From: Ischnura elegans
Lineage: Eukaryota > Arthropoda > Insecta > Odonata > Coenagrionidae
Length of the DNA: 64,000 bases
Direction of reading: 5' to 3'
NCBI RefSeq assembly: GCF_921293095.1
Contig: NC_060252.1
Location: 74,978,866-75,042,865 of the forward strand
The translations under genes were made by a program, and so were the position numbers. Each line of letters starts with the position of its first letter. Within the stretch, counting starts at the first letter, position 1. The notes below the pieces were generated by a model. The model saw only the letters and a program-made list of their open reading frames with translations. It was not told the DNA's origin and searched no databases. Below, in pieces: positions 11,424 through 23,281 of this stretch.

Positions 11424-12047
11424 GAGTGAGACGATAGAACACATAATTAGCGAATGTACGAATCTAGTAGGTAATGAATACACCAAAAGACACAATAATA
11501 TATGCAAAATTATTTATTTAGAAATAGCGTATGCTACCGGATTAAAAGTGGATCATGAACCATATTACCTTTTCACCCCTGCTACAGTGCTGGAAAATGA
11601 AAATTATAAATTATACTGGGACAACACAATTTACACAGACAAACCTGTCCAACATAACAGACCGGACATAATCTGGATGAAAAAAAAAGAAAAGCAGACC
11701 TTTATAATTGAAATAGCAGTTCCGGCTGACCACAACCTTAAGAAGAAATACGAGGAAAAGAAACAAAAATATCAAGACCTCGCAAGGCAAATAAAAACTA
11801 TCTGGAAACAGGACGTGGTCACCATCATCCCCATAGTAATATCATCAACAGGAATAATACATTCATCACTCAATTTTGGAATTGAACAATTAAAAATTAA
11901 AAGAAACACAATATATAACATTAAAAAATCTGTAGTACTGGATACATGTAGAACAGTTAGATTGTTTTTAAATGAATTGTAACTTGAGGCAGCGTCTTGG
12001 CAAGGCCCGACGCTGGCAGACCTCCAAGTAAATCTTGTGGAATAAAG
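11424..12047 (+). pseudogene. R4/Dong-like LINE: restriction-like endonuclease domain
   Basis: An open frame of about 186 codons runs from 11425 to 11982 with no start of its own. It shows a zinc-knuckle-like CTNLVGNEYTKRHN, then LYWDNTI, then NRPDIIW, 14 residues to FIIEIAVP, and a downstream Lys. This is the PD-(D/E)xK arrangement of the restriction-like endonuclease that ends R2/R4/CRE-type LINE proteins and nicks the target site. It closes with VLDTCRTVRLFL. A 65-bp UTR with GCCCGACGCTGGCAGACCTCC follows, then TAA repeats. The copy is 5'-truncated, so the reverse transcriptase is absent, but the remaining frame is undamaged and the insertion may be fairly young. Confidence 0.85.
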
Positions 12048-12068
12048 AATAATAATAATAATAATAAC
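12048..12068. repeat. (TAA)n microsatellite, 3' flank of Dong-like LINE
   Basis: A run of AAT/TAA units directly follows the LINE 3' end. With 11394-11423 it brackets the element, as expected if the LINE entered a TAA repeat. Confidence 0.85.
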
Positions 12069-12111
12069 ATTTGGCTCTAATGTCTCAAAAGGTTGCCGAC
12101 CCCTGCCCTAT
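12069..12111. mobile_element. Orphan hAT-like terminus
   Basis: On the minus strand this reads CAGGGGTCGGCAACCTTTTG, then AGACATTAGAGCC. The layout CAGGGGTCGGCAA is a common hAT terminal repeat. Only one end is found; the TAA repeat and Dong-like LINE occupy the other side. Confidence 0.4.
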
Positions 12112-15100
12112 GACAAACCCACCTAAGTCTTGTGTTTACCCGTCCGTCAATCCACTGAATCCCCTAGACGTCGAATCCATCCTATTCCTAGATATCAAAC
12201 ATGACTACGATCCCGGATTGACCAAAGGTTGAGGGTTCGACTCCTCCCTCGAGAATCGGTATATCGTTATGCCAGGCACTTTTCTCCACACAACCATTCC
12301 GAGAATAGCAAAGCAAACACTGTCTCCCCAAGGTTCGGAGCTGCACGAAGGGTATCAAAGCAAACAAGAGGAAAAAATCCCAGCGTCGAAAAAGATCACG
12401 ATGCGAAACGGATCTTTCGACGACTATTTCTTCTCTACTCTCTCCTCTGAACGCCTCAAAGACAGAAATTCTAGCTATTTTGATTTATCGAAAACAAAAT
12501 TTATAGTTGAAATTCTCAAAATCATAATGGTTACCAATACCTACCTATCTTTAGAATAACATTATGGGCTCACTTTAAGGAAATTATCCATGGTAGACCG
12601 AAAATAAAATTTCAGCATTTTCCAGAAGGTTTCGTTTGGCCTCGACCGTATTCAGTTAACTATTTCTACTATCAATATGTTACATAAAAAATGAGTAACG
12701 TTTTACTTTCTTGATCTTTCTCTTTCTTGATACGGACAATGCAGAAACCGGTAAAAGACGAAATAAAATAAAAAGATTAAAAACCCTAACTTTTTCCAAA
12801 AACAGAATAAAAGCCACAAAAAAGTAAAAAATAATTTTCATCACTCGAGGGATGAAGCGAGGGTACAGAATAGGATTATTAGAAATGAGGATGGAAGAAT
12901 CTGATAGGTGAGTGAAAATTGGCACGCAATACTTACATTAAAAACTAACTAGCATCCACGGTTTATTTTCGCTGACTTGTGATTAAAAGGTTATTTTTTT
13001 TACATTTTTGTGTATTTTATATCTTTCTTGGAAATTCTTGTTTTTTTTCTACTTTCAAGTGTTGAATCTTGCTATCGAATATTTTAGAGGTATAAAACAT
13101 ATTCCTGCCAAAAACATTTATTTAAATAAAACATCTGTTTAAGTAAAACCACACATTGGGATATTTTAAAACTACTTTTCCGTAAGGAAATTTAGTTAAC
13201 CACCCAAAGTACTTAGGAAAAAATATTTCCCATATCTGATTAATGATTATTGCATTGTCATCAGAAGCAAGCAAGTTTGCAAAATTTCAAGCCAATTCAA
13301 CAATAGAAAGTGGGGTACAAATCAATCACAAGATTCCATCGATGAAACTGAAGCAAGCAAGTTTGCAAACGTCTATCAATAGGTAAGAGCTGATGAGAGG
13401 ATCTATATGAATGATATGATAGGCGAGGAAAGAAAGCTTTTCGCTGATTGGCCAATTCCGACGATGAAATTGTTTCTCTTTCAGCTGTGAGGCTTTTTTT
13501 TAGGTTACATCAATCAATTTAGCTTCAAGTTTGATTTCCATTTTTTAACGTCCCTGAAGAGAAAGTATTATCTGGAGTTAAATAAATTCTATTTATAAGT
13601 AGATAAATAGATGCCTGTTTCCTTTTTCGATAATATTTTAAAAGCTCCGGGTAACAATGTTGACCTCAGCATTTGGCGCCTCCTATTGACCTCGAGTCGT
13701 ACTGCCGGATATATCTTCTCCCAGCAAACATGGAACATCATGGTTTCGAAACGTCCGACACAACATGGCCCGTGCAATATAATGGACAAATTTTAACACG
13801 AAAAACTGGGATGTCGTACCAGATCGATTAACTACGGTTAAATAGGAGTGACCCCCATTCCTCTGACAGAAGTTCTAGGAGTGACTCTATTCCCATGTGA
13901 ACCCATTTGGACACCAATGTGTGGAGAGCCAAAATTAGACTACCCGTCGTCCCAAGGTTGATGGGAGATCCATTCTCCATTCATGAAGTCTACATCTTCA
14001 CTTAGAGTTGTTTTACCCGACGACATGGAAGCAATTAAGGACGGGCGGGAGCTCCGCCATTCTCCTTCAGGAGGAACATCTGGGGAAGGTAAATTGGAAC
14101 GTGGAATTTTCACTTGGTGTTTCATTACTCTACGTAAATTAGAGAACCGTGTGCGAGGTCGTGTCACTGTCGGAGAAGCATTAAATAATCACTCATACAG
14201 TCCCAAAACTTCAACAACACGTTTAATAGTAACATCAATAATCGATTACGTCACCGAAAATGTTCAATGAGGATCACATAAAATACATACTCGATGAGCA
14301 ATTTAGAAAAAACTGAGCTTGAATAAGTCTGCAATTAATAATAACTATGCTTCAAAAATTAAAAGGATTCTTCGAGGGAATAAGACAAGATATATTACGG
14401 GCAGTTATAGCACTTCTTATAAATCTTAAGCTAAAGTATTGACGCTCGTCGCTAGTGAAGGAATTTTTATCCAATTTAGTTATTCAGTTTAAAATAAATC
14501 TGGGCATTCATGTGGAGTTGGGAAGGTAAATTTTAAAAAGAAATCACAATACTGAGGGACTTTATACCTCATTTATAACGATATAGCGTTATCCTCACTA
14601 AAATGAAATCTTTCGTCTCTTATAAGTATCCTAATATCACACTCAACGTGCCACTGCATATATTCATGTCGTCAATGACTTAAACGTCATTTAAAACATA
14701 ACGATTTGTGATAGCATCTTTCCTCAATGTTAAACGACATTAGAGGATATTAATTTTAAAAATGAACTGATAATTATCGAATAATTTTCACTAATGCCTT
14801 AGTGAAAAAATATCAGTATATTTATCTGTCTTGATAACCAAAACATTTACTGATGAACACTATATGTTACTTCATTAGTATTTTCAATTCACCAGAAGTG
14901 GGTTTCAAAACATGAACGAGATCCGTTGGACCAAGCTAATAAAACACGTGAAACTAAGTATAGTAAAAATTTAAGTAGATGAAATTTTTATACATTAGTT
15001 AATTTTTACTAGCCAGGAAAGAAAGACTTATCAATGAAGACTTTTTCGCAGACAAACTAGGTCATAGTTAACTCTGGTATCAGGAATACCATATTCAAAT

Positions 15101-15400
15101 TTAGACTATGGGTGAGAGAGCTGAAATTTATATTTTAGAGATGATATTAAAATTTCATTATAATGCTATTATTTAGGATTGCAAATATTGGGAATTAATG
15201 GGTTAATCGTCGCGCTACGGGTATTTTCTAAAAATCCGATTGCAAATAGAAGTGGCAGCAGAAGAAGAATGTTTACAGAGTGTATGGAGCTCTTAATCCT
15301 AGCATAAGCTTGTATCCACAAAGTTCTCAAAATATGGAAGGCAATGTGACAGGAGGAGTAAGAAAAAGGCATGGATGCTAAATGAGCACATGGGAAGCAG
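12112..15400. other. Largely unassigned stretch
   Basis: Apart from the repeat copy at 12740-12950 (paired with 2330-2540), I see no supported feature. Open frames at 13983-14270 (+) and 13940-14167 (-) overlap on opposite strands and resemble nothing I know. A short direct repeat, AAGCAAGCAAGTTTGCAAA, occurs near 13267 and 13353. Confidence 0.4.
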
Positions 15401-15419
15401 GGTAGCCAATTCAGAAATT

Positions 15420-16080
15420 GAATTCTGGGCCATATAGAGTAATTAAACTCGTAGTGAAAAAAGGACAGGATACATAGCTGATACTTTTTTTGGCATCCAT
15501 CTGCCAGCTCTATCCACGTTGGGTCAATGAGCCTTCAGCAACCAACCAGCCAAGAGCAAAGATTTTCGGATGAGAAAGTAAAGAAAGGTGCTATTTCACA
15601 CTCGTCAGACCACACCTTGAATATGCAGCAAGCGTATGGGATCCGGTACAGAAAGACTTAATCCGCGAGCCGAATAAAATATAGGCTGTGCGTTTCGTCA
15701 AAAACTGCTGCAGTGTTACCCAGATGCTAAGCGAAATAGGCTGGGAGCCACCGGAGACTCGGAGGCTGCGCGCTAGGTTTAGATTGCTTGAATAATTGAG
15801 AATGGATATCTGTAAGAGCGACACGGAGAGCATAATATTAGAGCCACACTATATTTCCTGGTCCGATAGAAGCGCTAAATTAAGAGTGATGTTTTGCTGA
15901 GCGGATAGATATGGGAATTTGTTTTTACACCGAACCATAAAGGACTTTAATAAACACTAGTCCCAACTTCGTTAGAGCACTTCATTTTTATGTGTAAACG
16001 GCTGGTTTCCTAACATTCATTGCCACACGCCTTTTAGGCGGCTAGCAGGGTATTATATAGACGTAGATGAAATAGGTGGA
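15420..16080 (+). pseudogene. LINE reverse transcriptase tail and 3' UTR
   Basis: With several frame jumps, the translation gives the conserved post-RT region of CR1/Jockey-like LINEs: HTRQTTP-like, MGSGTERL (cf. WDP..K.L), CAFRQKLL, TQMLSEIGWEP, ETRRLRARFRLLE and RMDICKSDTE. It then continues into ...YGNLFL-type C-terminus near 15905. The 3' UTR (TTTAATAAACACTAGTCCC, AACTTCGTTAGAGC, CACACGCC...GGCGGCTAGCAGGG) matches minus-strand copies at 43345-43520 and 51055-51130, so all three belong to one family. Stops and indels show it is long dead. Confidence 0.7.
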
Positions 16081-16089
16081 GCCACCCAA

Positions 16090-17739
16090 GTTCGTTAAAG
16101 GCATGCCTAAAGTTCGAAGTTGTCACCGGAAATCGTCTAAATTCTCATGTAGTTCCCATCCTTCCACTCCTAATATTAAATTTTCAGGAAATACAACTTT
16201 GTAATATCAAAATGGTCAACTGCGCAACTCCACGGACTTCCACAAAGGACGGAAGGCTAACAAGGTTGCCTATAGTCGGGAAGAACATTTAGGACGCCAA
16301 AATTATCTGATCCTTACTGCAGTCTTAGGTACTAGAAAAGCTTTAAAAAATGTCAGTGGTGACAGCTGGAGAAGACTGGATCGAAGCAATAAATTATAGA
16401 TGAAAATTTAATTGGGAGAAGCGTAAAAGAAATCAGTATCCTTGGATATATTAAAACGAGGAGGGGAAAATGCTTTGGAAATATTTCACGGGTGAATTAA
16501 GTTCAGAAATAATTTATAAGAGCAAAATTATAAGGGAGGAAAGAAAGCGAAACAAAACAGAATTTTCAATGCAGCAGTGCAAGGAAAGAAGTGTGCAAAT
16601 ATTAAGAGCCTTTTGCATGCTGCTATAGAGGTAGTACCGTTCAAACCGTACCGTACCTGTCGAAAAGACGTATCACACAACAATTATGATGATACCTATC
16701 GTAATATATTGATGCATTAACATGTTTTTTCACCAGAAATAGTTCTTGGGATTTTATTAAACCCACCCATTATAGATTTTCCTACAATTAAAAAAGCATT
16801 TATGGGTTTTTTCTAATTTCATTTCTTTCTAAGCAAATGATAGATGAAGAAAAAGTACGCCCTTCAATGTATTAAATACATATATGGTATTTTCCCTTAG
16901 CTCAAATATTTTTACTCTTCACTTGCCGAACAAATTGTATTTTTGACGCAATTAAAATTATTTATATCCTTATATAAACAGATTTCCTTGGCAAAAATAT
17001 GGACATATTAACATCAAATATCAATGAAAAGTGAATAAATTACCACTATTTAAACGTGATTTCAGAAGCATGAAAATGGGCATGCAGCCACGAGCGTTTT
17101 AAGCTGGACAGCTAATGAGGTTTCGCAGCTTTTATCTGAATCTATTCATAAGTTAGAATAACAATTTGGAATACAATAATACCTATCATGAATGCTGACA
17201 GCCTTAAGCGTTTGTTATTACTCTCAAAAATTCCCTAAACCTGTAAGGAATTCCGTGACTCTATTTTGGTATGGTATGCCGAATGAATTACTTCAATCCC
17301 AGTTACGGCTTTCGTCACGGCAACTTGGTTCACAGTTTTCATTACCTTTAGTTCATCAAATAGCAGCCACTTTACTCATAAAATACAACCGTTGAAATCA
17401 CCGGAGAGATTCCAATGGTAGCCAATTATACCACCTAACCCTTTAAAATAAGGAACGACAAATACTTGGGAAATAATTGAAGATTTATTAGTAACAAGGT
17501 TACAATTTCTATGGATTAGATATGCAAAAATATGGCCACAAATAAAAAATTGTAGTTTCGATAAGCGTTGTGCAATAGGAGTACGCAAATATGCTCGCTA
17601 AAAAGTTTTAATCAAAGTCAATAATAAAAATATTCAGGATCATCCGGCTAATCTGCATCTTGGCCAAGTTTAACGTATAAGAGGACTTCATAATCCTAAT
17701 TTAACGTAGCTAATAAAGAAAAAATTTATAATTAATTTT
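16090..17739. other. Unassigned stretch
   Basis: No element ends, splice-flanked exons or known motifs were recognised. An open frame at 17192-17395 (+) is not supported by any familiar motif. Confidence 0.4.
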
Positions 17740-17912
17740 GGAGGAAGAGTTCTCGGGTTTCCAGCCGGGTCCAGGGTGAATTCAGGGTGACGACGGCAGA
17801 CTTAGCCTTCGAAACGTCAGTGCAGAAAAACCCCTGGACCCGGCTGGAAACTCAAGAACTCTTCCTCCAGTCTATTCGCCGGGAAAACCTTAGATGCTTC
17901 ATATAATTAATT
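17740..17912. mobile_element. Penelope-like hairpin element
   Basis: Arms 17740-17777 and 17830-17868 are inverted: GGAGGAAGAGTTCTCGGG...CCAGCCGGGTCCAGG against CCTGGACCCGGCTGG...AAGAACTCTTCCTCC. Between them lies TGACGA-C-GGC...GCC-TTC-GAAACGTC, a degenerate form of the hammerhead-like core found in the other hairpins. It is followed by TCTATTCGCCGGGAAAACC, a phrase shared with 50576-50594 and, reversed, 52980-52992. This marks it as the terminal repeat of the same Penelope-like group. Confidence 0.65.
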
Positions 17913-19540
17913 TAATTACATGTCATTGAGAGTAAAATATTTTAGCTTATTAAGAGGAATACTTTCTTTTGATCGAAAAATAATAAAAATAATGAAACTA
18001 GTACAAAAAATTACTACAAATATACTTTTAACTGCAGATTTTGGAATTGCTATCATAAAGGTCGTTGACATTTGGCCTCAAATTCTGTCCATTGGTTGAC
18101 AGACGAGAAAATCGTACACCATAACTAGCCCAGCTACAAATCGAGAACATAAACGGTTTGGCTTAGGAGATCGAGCAAAAGTCTACACTTCTATTGCAGG
18201 CGACGCTATTCCGTAGGTAAACAGCAGACCAAAACAGTTGTCCGTCGTGAGAAATAGTTCAAAGAATTCATTTGCATGATGCAAGAGTACTTCAAACGCC
18301 TCGGAATACATTTAGAGCCTTGCGCAGCCAAATACGTGACGTAAATATGTTTGTTCTAAGAAATTAGTTTTCCCGAGCAAAAACATGCGGTCGTCTTCTG
18401 GAGAGGAAAATCGCCTTGGGTCATCAGCAAAGTGTCTAAACCTATTTTTTCCGATATTTCAAAAGCTCTAATAAACCTCAAGGTAAATGATGATCACCTA
18501 CGTAAGATATAACGTAAGGAACTGAATCAGTGATTTTCCCTATGGGTATTTTCCATCTTTATATGTACCGGAGAAGAGAAAATATGGTTCCACAACATTC
18601 CCATTAAGTAAGTATAAATAACCAGTCCTCATCCTGGATAATCGTTAAAAATTGTATTTATAACTGAATTAATGATTATGACTACATTGAGATCACGATT
18701 ATACATTGACTTAATATAATGAGATAAAACTAAAATTTTTAAACAGATATTAACTATGATTTTAGGCCTAAGAAGGAAACTCAACTTTCACAATGGGAAC
18801 TAATACTTTTCCACTAGAGAAATTCTATATTAGTTCGATATTAACCCATATAAAAATTGGAATTTATAAACGTGCAGTTGAAGTGGGGTTATTACCTCAA
18901 TCTAACTAATCTCTAATTACACCTCTTCATTTTGACTCACTTCTCTCGTTAGTTATTATGGCCTTTATTTCGGTGTAAGATTGCCAACTGTTTTTTTAAA
19001 GAAAACTTCAAAATTTAGAACGCCAAGGACATGGTTATATTAAACAATTTGATGAGGTATCATTTGGATAAAGAGCTCTATAATTTCGTAGAGTAAAGAT
19101 TTCCTGTCCGACCTTATCCTTATTATGATTCTCTGAAATATCAGCCGCAAATCTACTTTGTTTTGTCTCATTTTTCATGGTCGTAACGAAGCTGTGTACT
19201 ATCATTGCATTATCTCGACTCTATGTTAAATGTTTTAACCTCTTCAGTCGCAGTGTATCATATATGATGCATGTGTTTTTTTATCACTTCCTGATCTAAG
19301 AGTGCCTATAATGCTGAGAGCCGCTTTTATCGTATTCTATACATACTGCGCTTGAACATACTCAGCTATTTTTCATCTCCCTCTTGAATATCAAGGGTGG
19401 TTGATGACGAAATATTGGCATTGAAAAGAGTGAGTACCATATACAGGCACTATATTATTTAATTTCATTAATGTTATACATTAATATTATATCAATCAAA
19501 TATATAATGATATATTATCAATATATCAGTATCAACCTCA
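17913..19540. other. Unassigned AT-rich stretch
   Basis: I see no supported gene or repeat boundary. The segment 18060-18360 is somewhat GC-richer and partly open on the minus strand, but no family motif could be recognised. 19480-19530 is an ATATTAT-rich low-complexity run. Confidence 0.4.
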
Positions 19541-19548
19541 TGCAGCAT

Positions 19549-19790
19549 CAGTAGCGTATACAGAAAAAACTCGAGGGGGGGGGGGGGCGCAAAATATATC
19601 TTGAGTTGTCTTTGCTTTTATCGTAATAAAAAATGATCAAGCCACAGGCAGTGTATAAGAAAATTTTAATTAAAGTGATTATACTCATTTAAAAGACAAT
19701 GCCATCTTATGCTATCAAAAAGTTACAATTGTGGTTTTGCAATGTTCGGCAATACGGCCCCCCCTCGCCCCTCATCTGTACCCGCCACTG
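19549..19790. mobile_element. hAT-type MITE with 8-bp target duplication
   Basis: The left end CAGTAGCGTATACAG and the right end (reverse complement CAGTGGCGGGTACAG) are inverted repeats with 12 of 15 matches. Flanks TGCAGCAT (19541-19548) and TGCAACAT (19791-19798) match at 7 of 8 bases. The 242-bp body has G- and C-runs just inside each end and no ORF, as in the copies at 4289, 34501 and 50725. Confidence 0.85.
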
Positions 19791-20489
19791 TGCAACATCA
19801 TTACTATGTATGTATGCAATTATTTTCTTTTTTCATAAAACCCTTTCCTTTCCATTTTTGCATTATTTTTACGTATCATAGGAGTCATAATCACTAAAAA
19901 AGAAATTTTTAAGCGGTTTTAATCTTTGAGAGCGGGAACGTTGTTTTTTTCACGCTGGCTGCGGTATTTCCCCAAAATTTGTATTGCTACCTGGATATCT
20001 TGCACTTGGGCACTTTCCCTCACCATAAGAATCGCTAAGGGGCTCAACTCTACTAGACCAGCCCTCGTGGCAGGGGATGCCTCTTGCCCATGAGGTCTTT
20101 TTTGCACTGGCTGGCTGCTAAAATTGTGAACTATCGCGGCCGAAAGGCTAATATCGATGGCTAGGTTTTAATAACACGTATCTCAAAAATAGCAACTTCT
20201 CAGGGGAGCAAAAATATATTAATTTTTTAATTGTTTTAATTTTAATTGTAATTAAGAACCAAAAGTGTATGAAACTGAAAAAGAAGCGTATATTTCAAAG
20301 AAAGAGTTGTTTTTGCTTGAATTTCATTTCTTAGTAACAATATTAGCAATATTAACGCAGACCGGACAAATTTTGAGATGCGTATTATTATAATATAGCC
20401 ATCGATATATTTCAGTTCCACTGCTAAAGAAAAATGAGGCAAACGCAAATTTTCTGCGAGAAACACACTTTCAGGTCTGAAGAGGTTAC

Positions 20490-20870
20490 GGAGAATTCCA
20501 AAATGGAAAACACGAACACCTTAACATTCGTAATTAAACCGTTTTCCTTCATTTTCATTACTCACATCAATACGATATTCGAAAGCAAGAATTTTCCATC
20601 ATATAAATAAACTTTGGTTACTCGGAGACTGCTTGATCCCTATGGGGAGGTAGTTAGTCTCCAGGGTGAATGGAGCCATTGAAAGATATCACTTCGTCTC
20701 AATGCAACTTTTTCTTTCTTTTAAAAAACTTTATATTCTTTCCATGATTCTTCTAAAATTTTCTTCACATAAACTTACTTTTCTTATTGGGAGACTGTTT
20801 GATCTCTATGGGGAGAGGCTTTGATCCCGGGCTGAATGGGGTCTTCTTCTCTATCTTCTTTTTTCATATT
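20490..20870. repeat. Dispersed repeat, related to 28415-28640
   Basis: 20490-20710 and 28415-28640 share, in order, ACGTA/ACACC..., CGTAATTAA(A/G)C(C/T)GTTTTCC, TTCATTTTCATT, then GGAGA(C/T)(T)G(C/G)TTTGATCC and TATG(G/C)GGAG. A second, shorter copy of the last part (GGGAGACTGTTTGATC, TATGGGGAGAGGCTTTGATC) lies at 20795-20850. The class is unknown. Confidence 0.5.
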
Positions 20871-21059
20871 ATTATTCCCTCACAATTCAACTTTTTCTTT
20901 TCTTAAAAAAATCTCTTCTCCCCACAAAATTCATGCTTCTATCCTACGATAATACTTCTATTTCTAATTTCTGATAATATGTATACTTATTATTTATGGT
21001 ATTCTTGTTACTAGTCTCAATTAGTGTTGCGTATTGCTGTTAGCGTCGTACATATTGTT

Positions 21060-21335
21060 TGAATAAATAGTGCTATTATTACCAACGTATTTCAAGTGTT
21101 GAAATTTTGTACAGCTGGATTCCCAAGGTATCTGCATTCGATATTCAAGTGTATGTTTAAGTTTGTACAGGTTTATATTTTGTTATTTTTTCATTTTTTG
21201 TGTTTGCACTTACTGAGCCTCGTTTTCTTGTTTTTTCTCTACCTCTATAAATTGATTTTCTTGAATTTTTATGTAGTTGTAAAATATCTCATGGGCCAGA
21301 AAAGCCCACCATAATAAAAGATTTGAATTGAATAT
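21060..21335 (+). mobile_element. Probable LINE 3' end
   Basis: A T-rich 3' UTR ends in CATGGGCCAGAAAAGCCCAC, a short hairpin (GGGC...GCCC), followed by AATAAAAGATTTGAATTGAA. A tail of TTGAA units after a GGGC/GCCC hairpin is typical of a group of arthropod LINEs. No protein remains. A similar tail occurs at 57383-57408. Confidence 0.4.
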
Positions 21336-21379
21336 ACAAAACGAATTTCGGTCACATGCTTTCACATGTTCGTATCGGT

Positions 21380-21760
21380 GTCAAGCCGGATGGTGTAAGA
21401 CGAAAAGATAGCTTGCGTAGGATTGGGGGTGTCATGGCGGCGGCCGCAAGTTATACGTGCCGGCGGCGGCAGCATAAGATGGAGTTTGGGATGGTGTGAG
21501 CGTAATGGCGCCCCCGAGATTGAAAAAGGACACCCCAGCCGGACGCGCGATATTCGCCCGTCTTTTTTTTCCTCCTCCTCGTCGCCGTAATCCTCTCTCC
21601 TTCCCCTTTTGTTCGCCCCCACCCCCTCCCCACGCGTCTCCAATCCTCGAGGGCGAGTGTCCTCCCCCGTATCCCATATTCGCGAGGATTTATGTCTCAT
21701 GTATCTCTCGCCCAGTAGAGTATCCCTCGGGATATCTCTTGCCTCTCTCCGCATTCGCCA
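21380..21760. other. Isolated GC- and CpG-rich patch
   Basis: This segment stands out from its AT-rich surroundings: GGCGGCGGCCGC, GCCGGCGGCGGC, GGACGCGCG and a long CT-rich run (TTTTCCTCCTCCTCGTCGCC). Open frames occur on both strands because stop codons are scarce at high GC, and no protein motif is recognised. It could be a CpG island or promoter, or an imported repeat. Confidence 0.4.
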
Positions 21761-22319
21761 ATACAGTTGGTAACGTGACTAAAGAGACTTGGAGATACAC
21801 GTGATGTGGAATAATATCAGAAATATGAAGAACAGAAATGCCAATTTTGATCATATTCTTATTATTATGATCCAAATTGGCAGATATCAAACTACTAGCT
21901 GGCCACCTGGCATTGCTCGGTTAGGATGTATCCCAGAGAAGTAAGAAACTTGGAACATGGAACTCATGGTCTCATGGTAGGTTTTTTTATGCAAAGGAAC
22001 AGAGCAGACATGGCAATGGTGTACATATGTACCAGTAAACAATGGAAAAACGATTTCCTTCTACCCGGAACGGGATCAGCTTATACCCAGCTCCACAACA
22101 GTGGTCATTATGTGTGTCCATACGAGCGTAGACCACAAACGCCGTGTGAACTCATACTACGCGATCAAAAAGGTTTGCAGGAATAGATTAATAGGCAAGT
22201 TTAGTATCCTTAGGTTTTCCTTTTGAGCGTGTCAAGAGGTGTAGACAGGATGTCCAGCAAGTGAAGTTGTATGACGTGACGTAACAAATGATAAAGGGAA
22301 ACGGTGCAAAGAATGTGTG

Positions 22320-22470
22320 TGACTCAATCAAATTTAGCATCACGGTCTTTGGGAGCATAAGATTCACCTACGCAATAACTTTTGTTTCAATCCGTTCTGC
22401 CGTTTGAAAACGCATAGCGGACAGACAAACAGACATCCTCTTTTATACATATGTATAAAGTATTATCCTC
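22320..22470 (+). repeat. Fragment of interspersed repeat
   Basis: The phrase CCGTTCTGCCGTTTG, GCATAGCGGACAGACAAAC, AGACATCCTCTTTTATA looks like a common arthropod interspersed-repeat segment with a GACA-type run followed by a TATA-rich end. I believe it is a fragment of an LINE- or Helitron-related repeat, but the class is not certain. Confidence 0.3.
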
Positions 22471-23281
22471 CTCTATCCTCTGGCTATCTTGCAAGATTTC
22501 TCCATAGTGAACGGACCAAGACAAGTTCAACTGTAATTTTGAGCAGTTATTCCACAGATACAGATTTCCACATGGCTTAAATCTCTGCAGCACGTTCTGC
22601 ATATTTATTAATTTTGGAGTGTGCTTCCTGGGGATTGTGATTTAATGGGATTGTTACGTTTTATATTGTTACTAGCTGACCCGGCGAACTTCGTACCGCC
22701 TAAGAATCAATGCACTTACAGTTTAATTACTTACACCATTTATAAATAAAGAGCGGCTGTATCGTTTTCAATCATATTTGATTTATTAGAATAAAATAAG
22801 GATACAAATTCAAATAACTACGTAAATGAGAAACAGAATTGATTGTCAGAAAGACATTTTCTTTATTGAATCTATATAGGGTGGATTGGAGCACGTTTAC
22901 GCGGATTTTTTTCAATGAAATTTCTTACTTTTCAACTTAAGAAATTTTGGGCATCGTGGTTTTATAAAGCAGTTAATGAAATAAAAATTATACGCATTCA
23001 GTTGTTGGCTATTTGTGTTATTAACCGTAAAAAATGTTTTTAAGCTTAAGTATGTTGCGTAAACTTGGCCCGTTCACAGAGCAAGTTAACGCAATGCTAC
23101 ACCGACGCTTGACTGATGCTCAAAATAGTGTAAGAAAAGCCCCTATGAAGCATCATTCGTATCAAATGACTTTAGGCGCGCCAGTTATAGTATCTCTGTT
23201 TGGAAAAAATGCACTGGGTAAACGTGCTGCATGCGTAAACGCACCACGGTATGCCCTACAAATTCGGGTTTAATGTCTTTC

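Noticed and set aside
13267-13370. AAGCAAGCAAGTTTGCAAA direct repeat as an element end
   Set aside because: The two copies are short, 86 bp apart, and nothing else in the flanks fits an element.
21362-21804. Long open frames of 100-130 codons on both strands
   Set aside because: The region is GC-rich, so stops are rare; peptides are Arg/Pro/Gly-rich, lack motifs and overlap in several frames.
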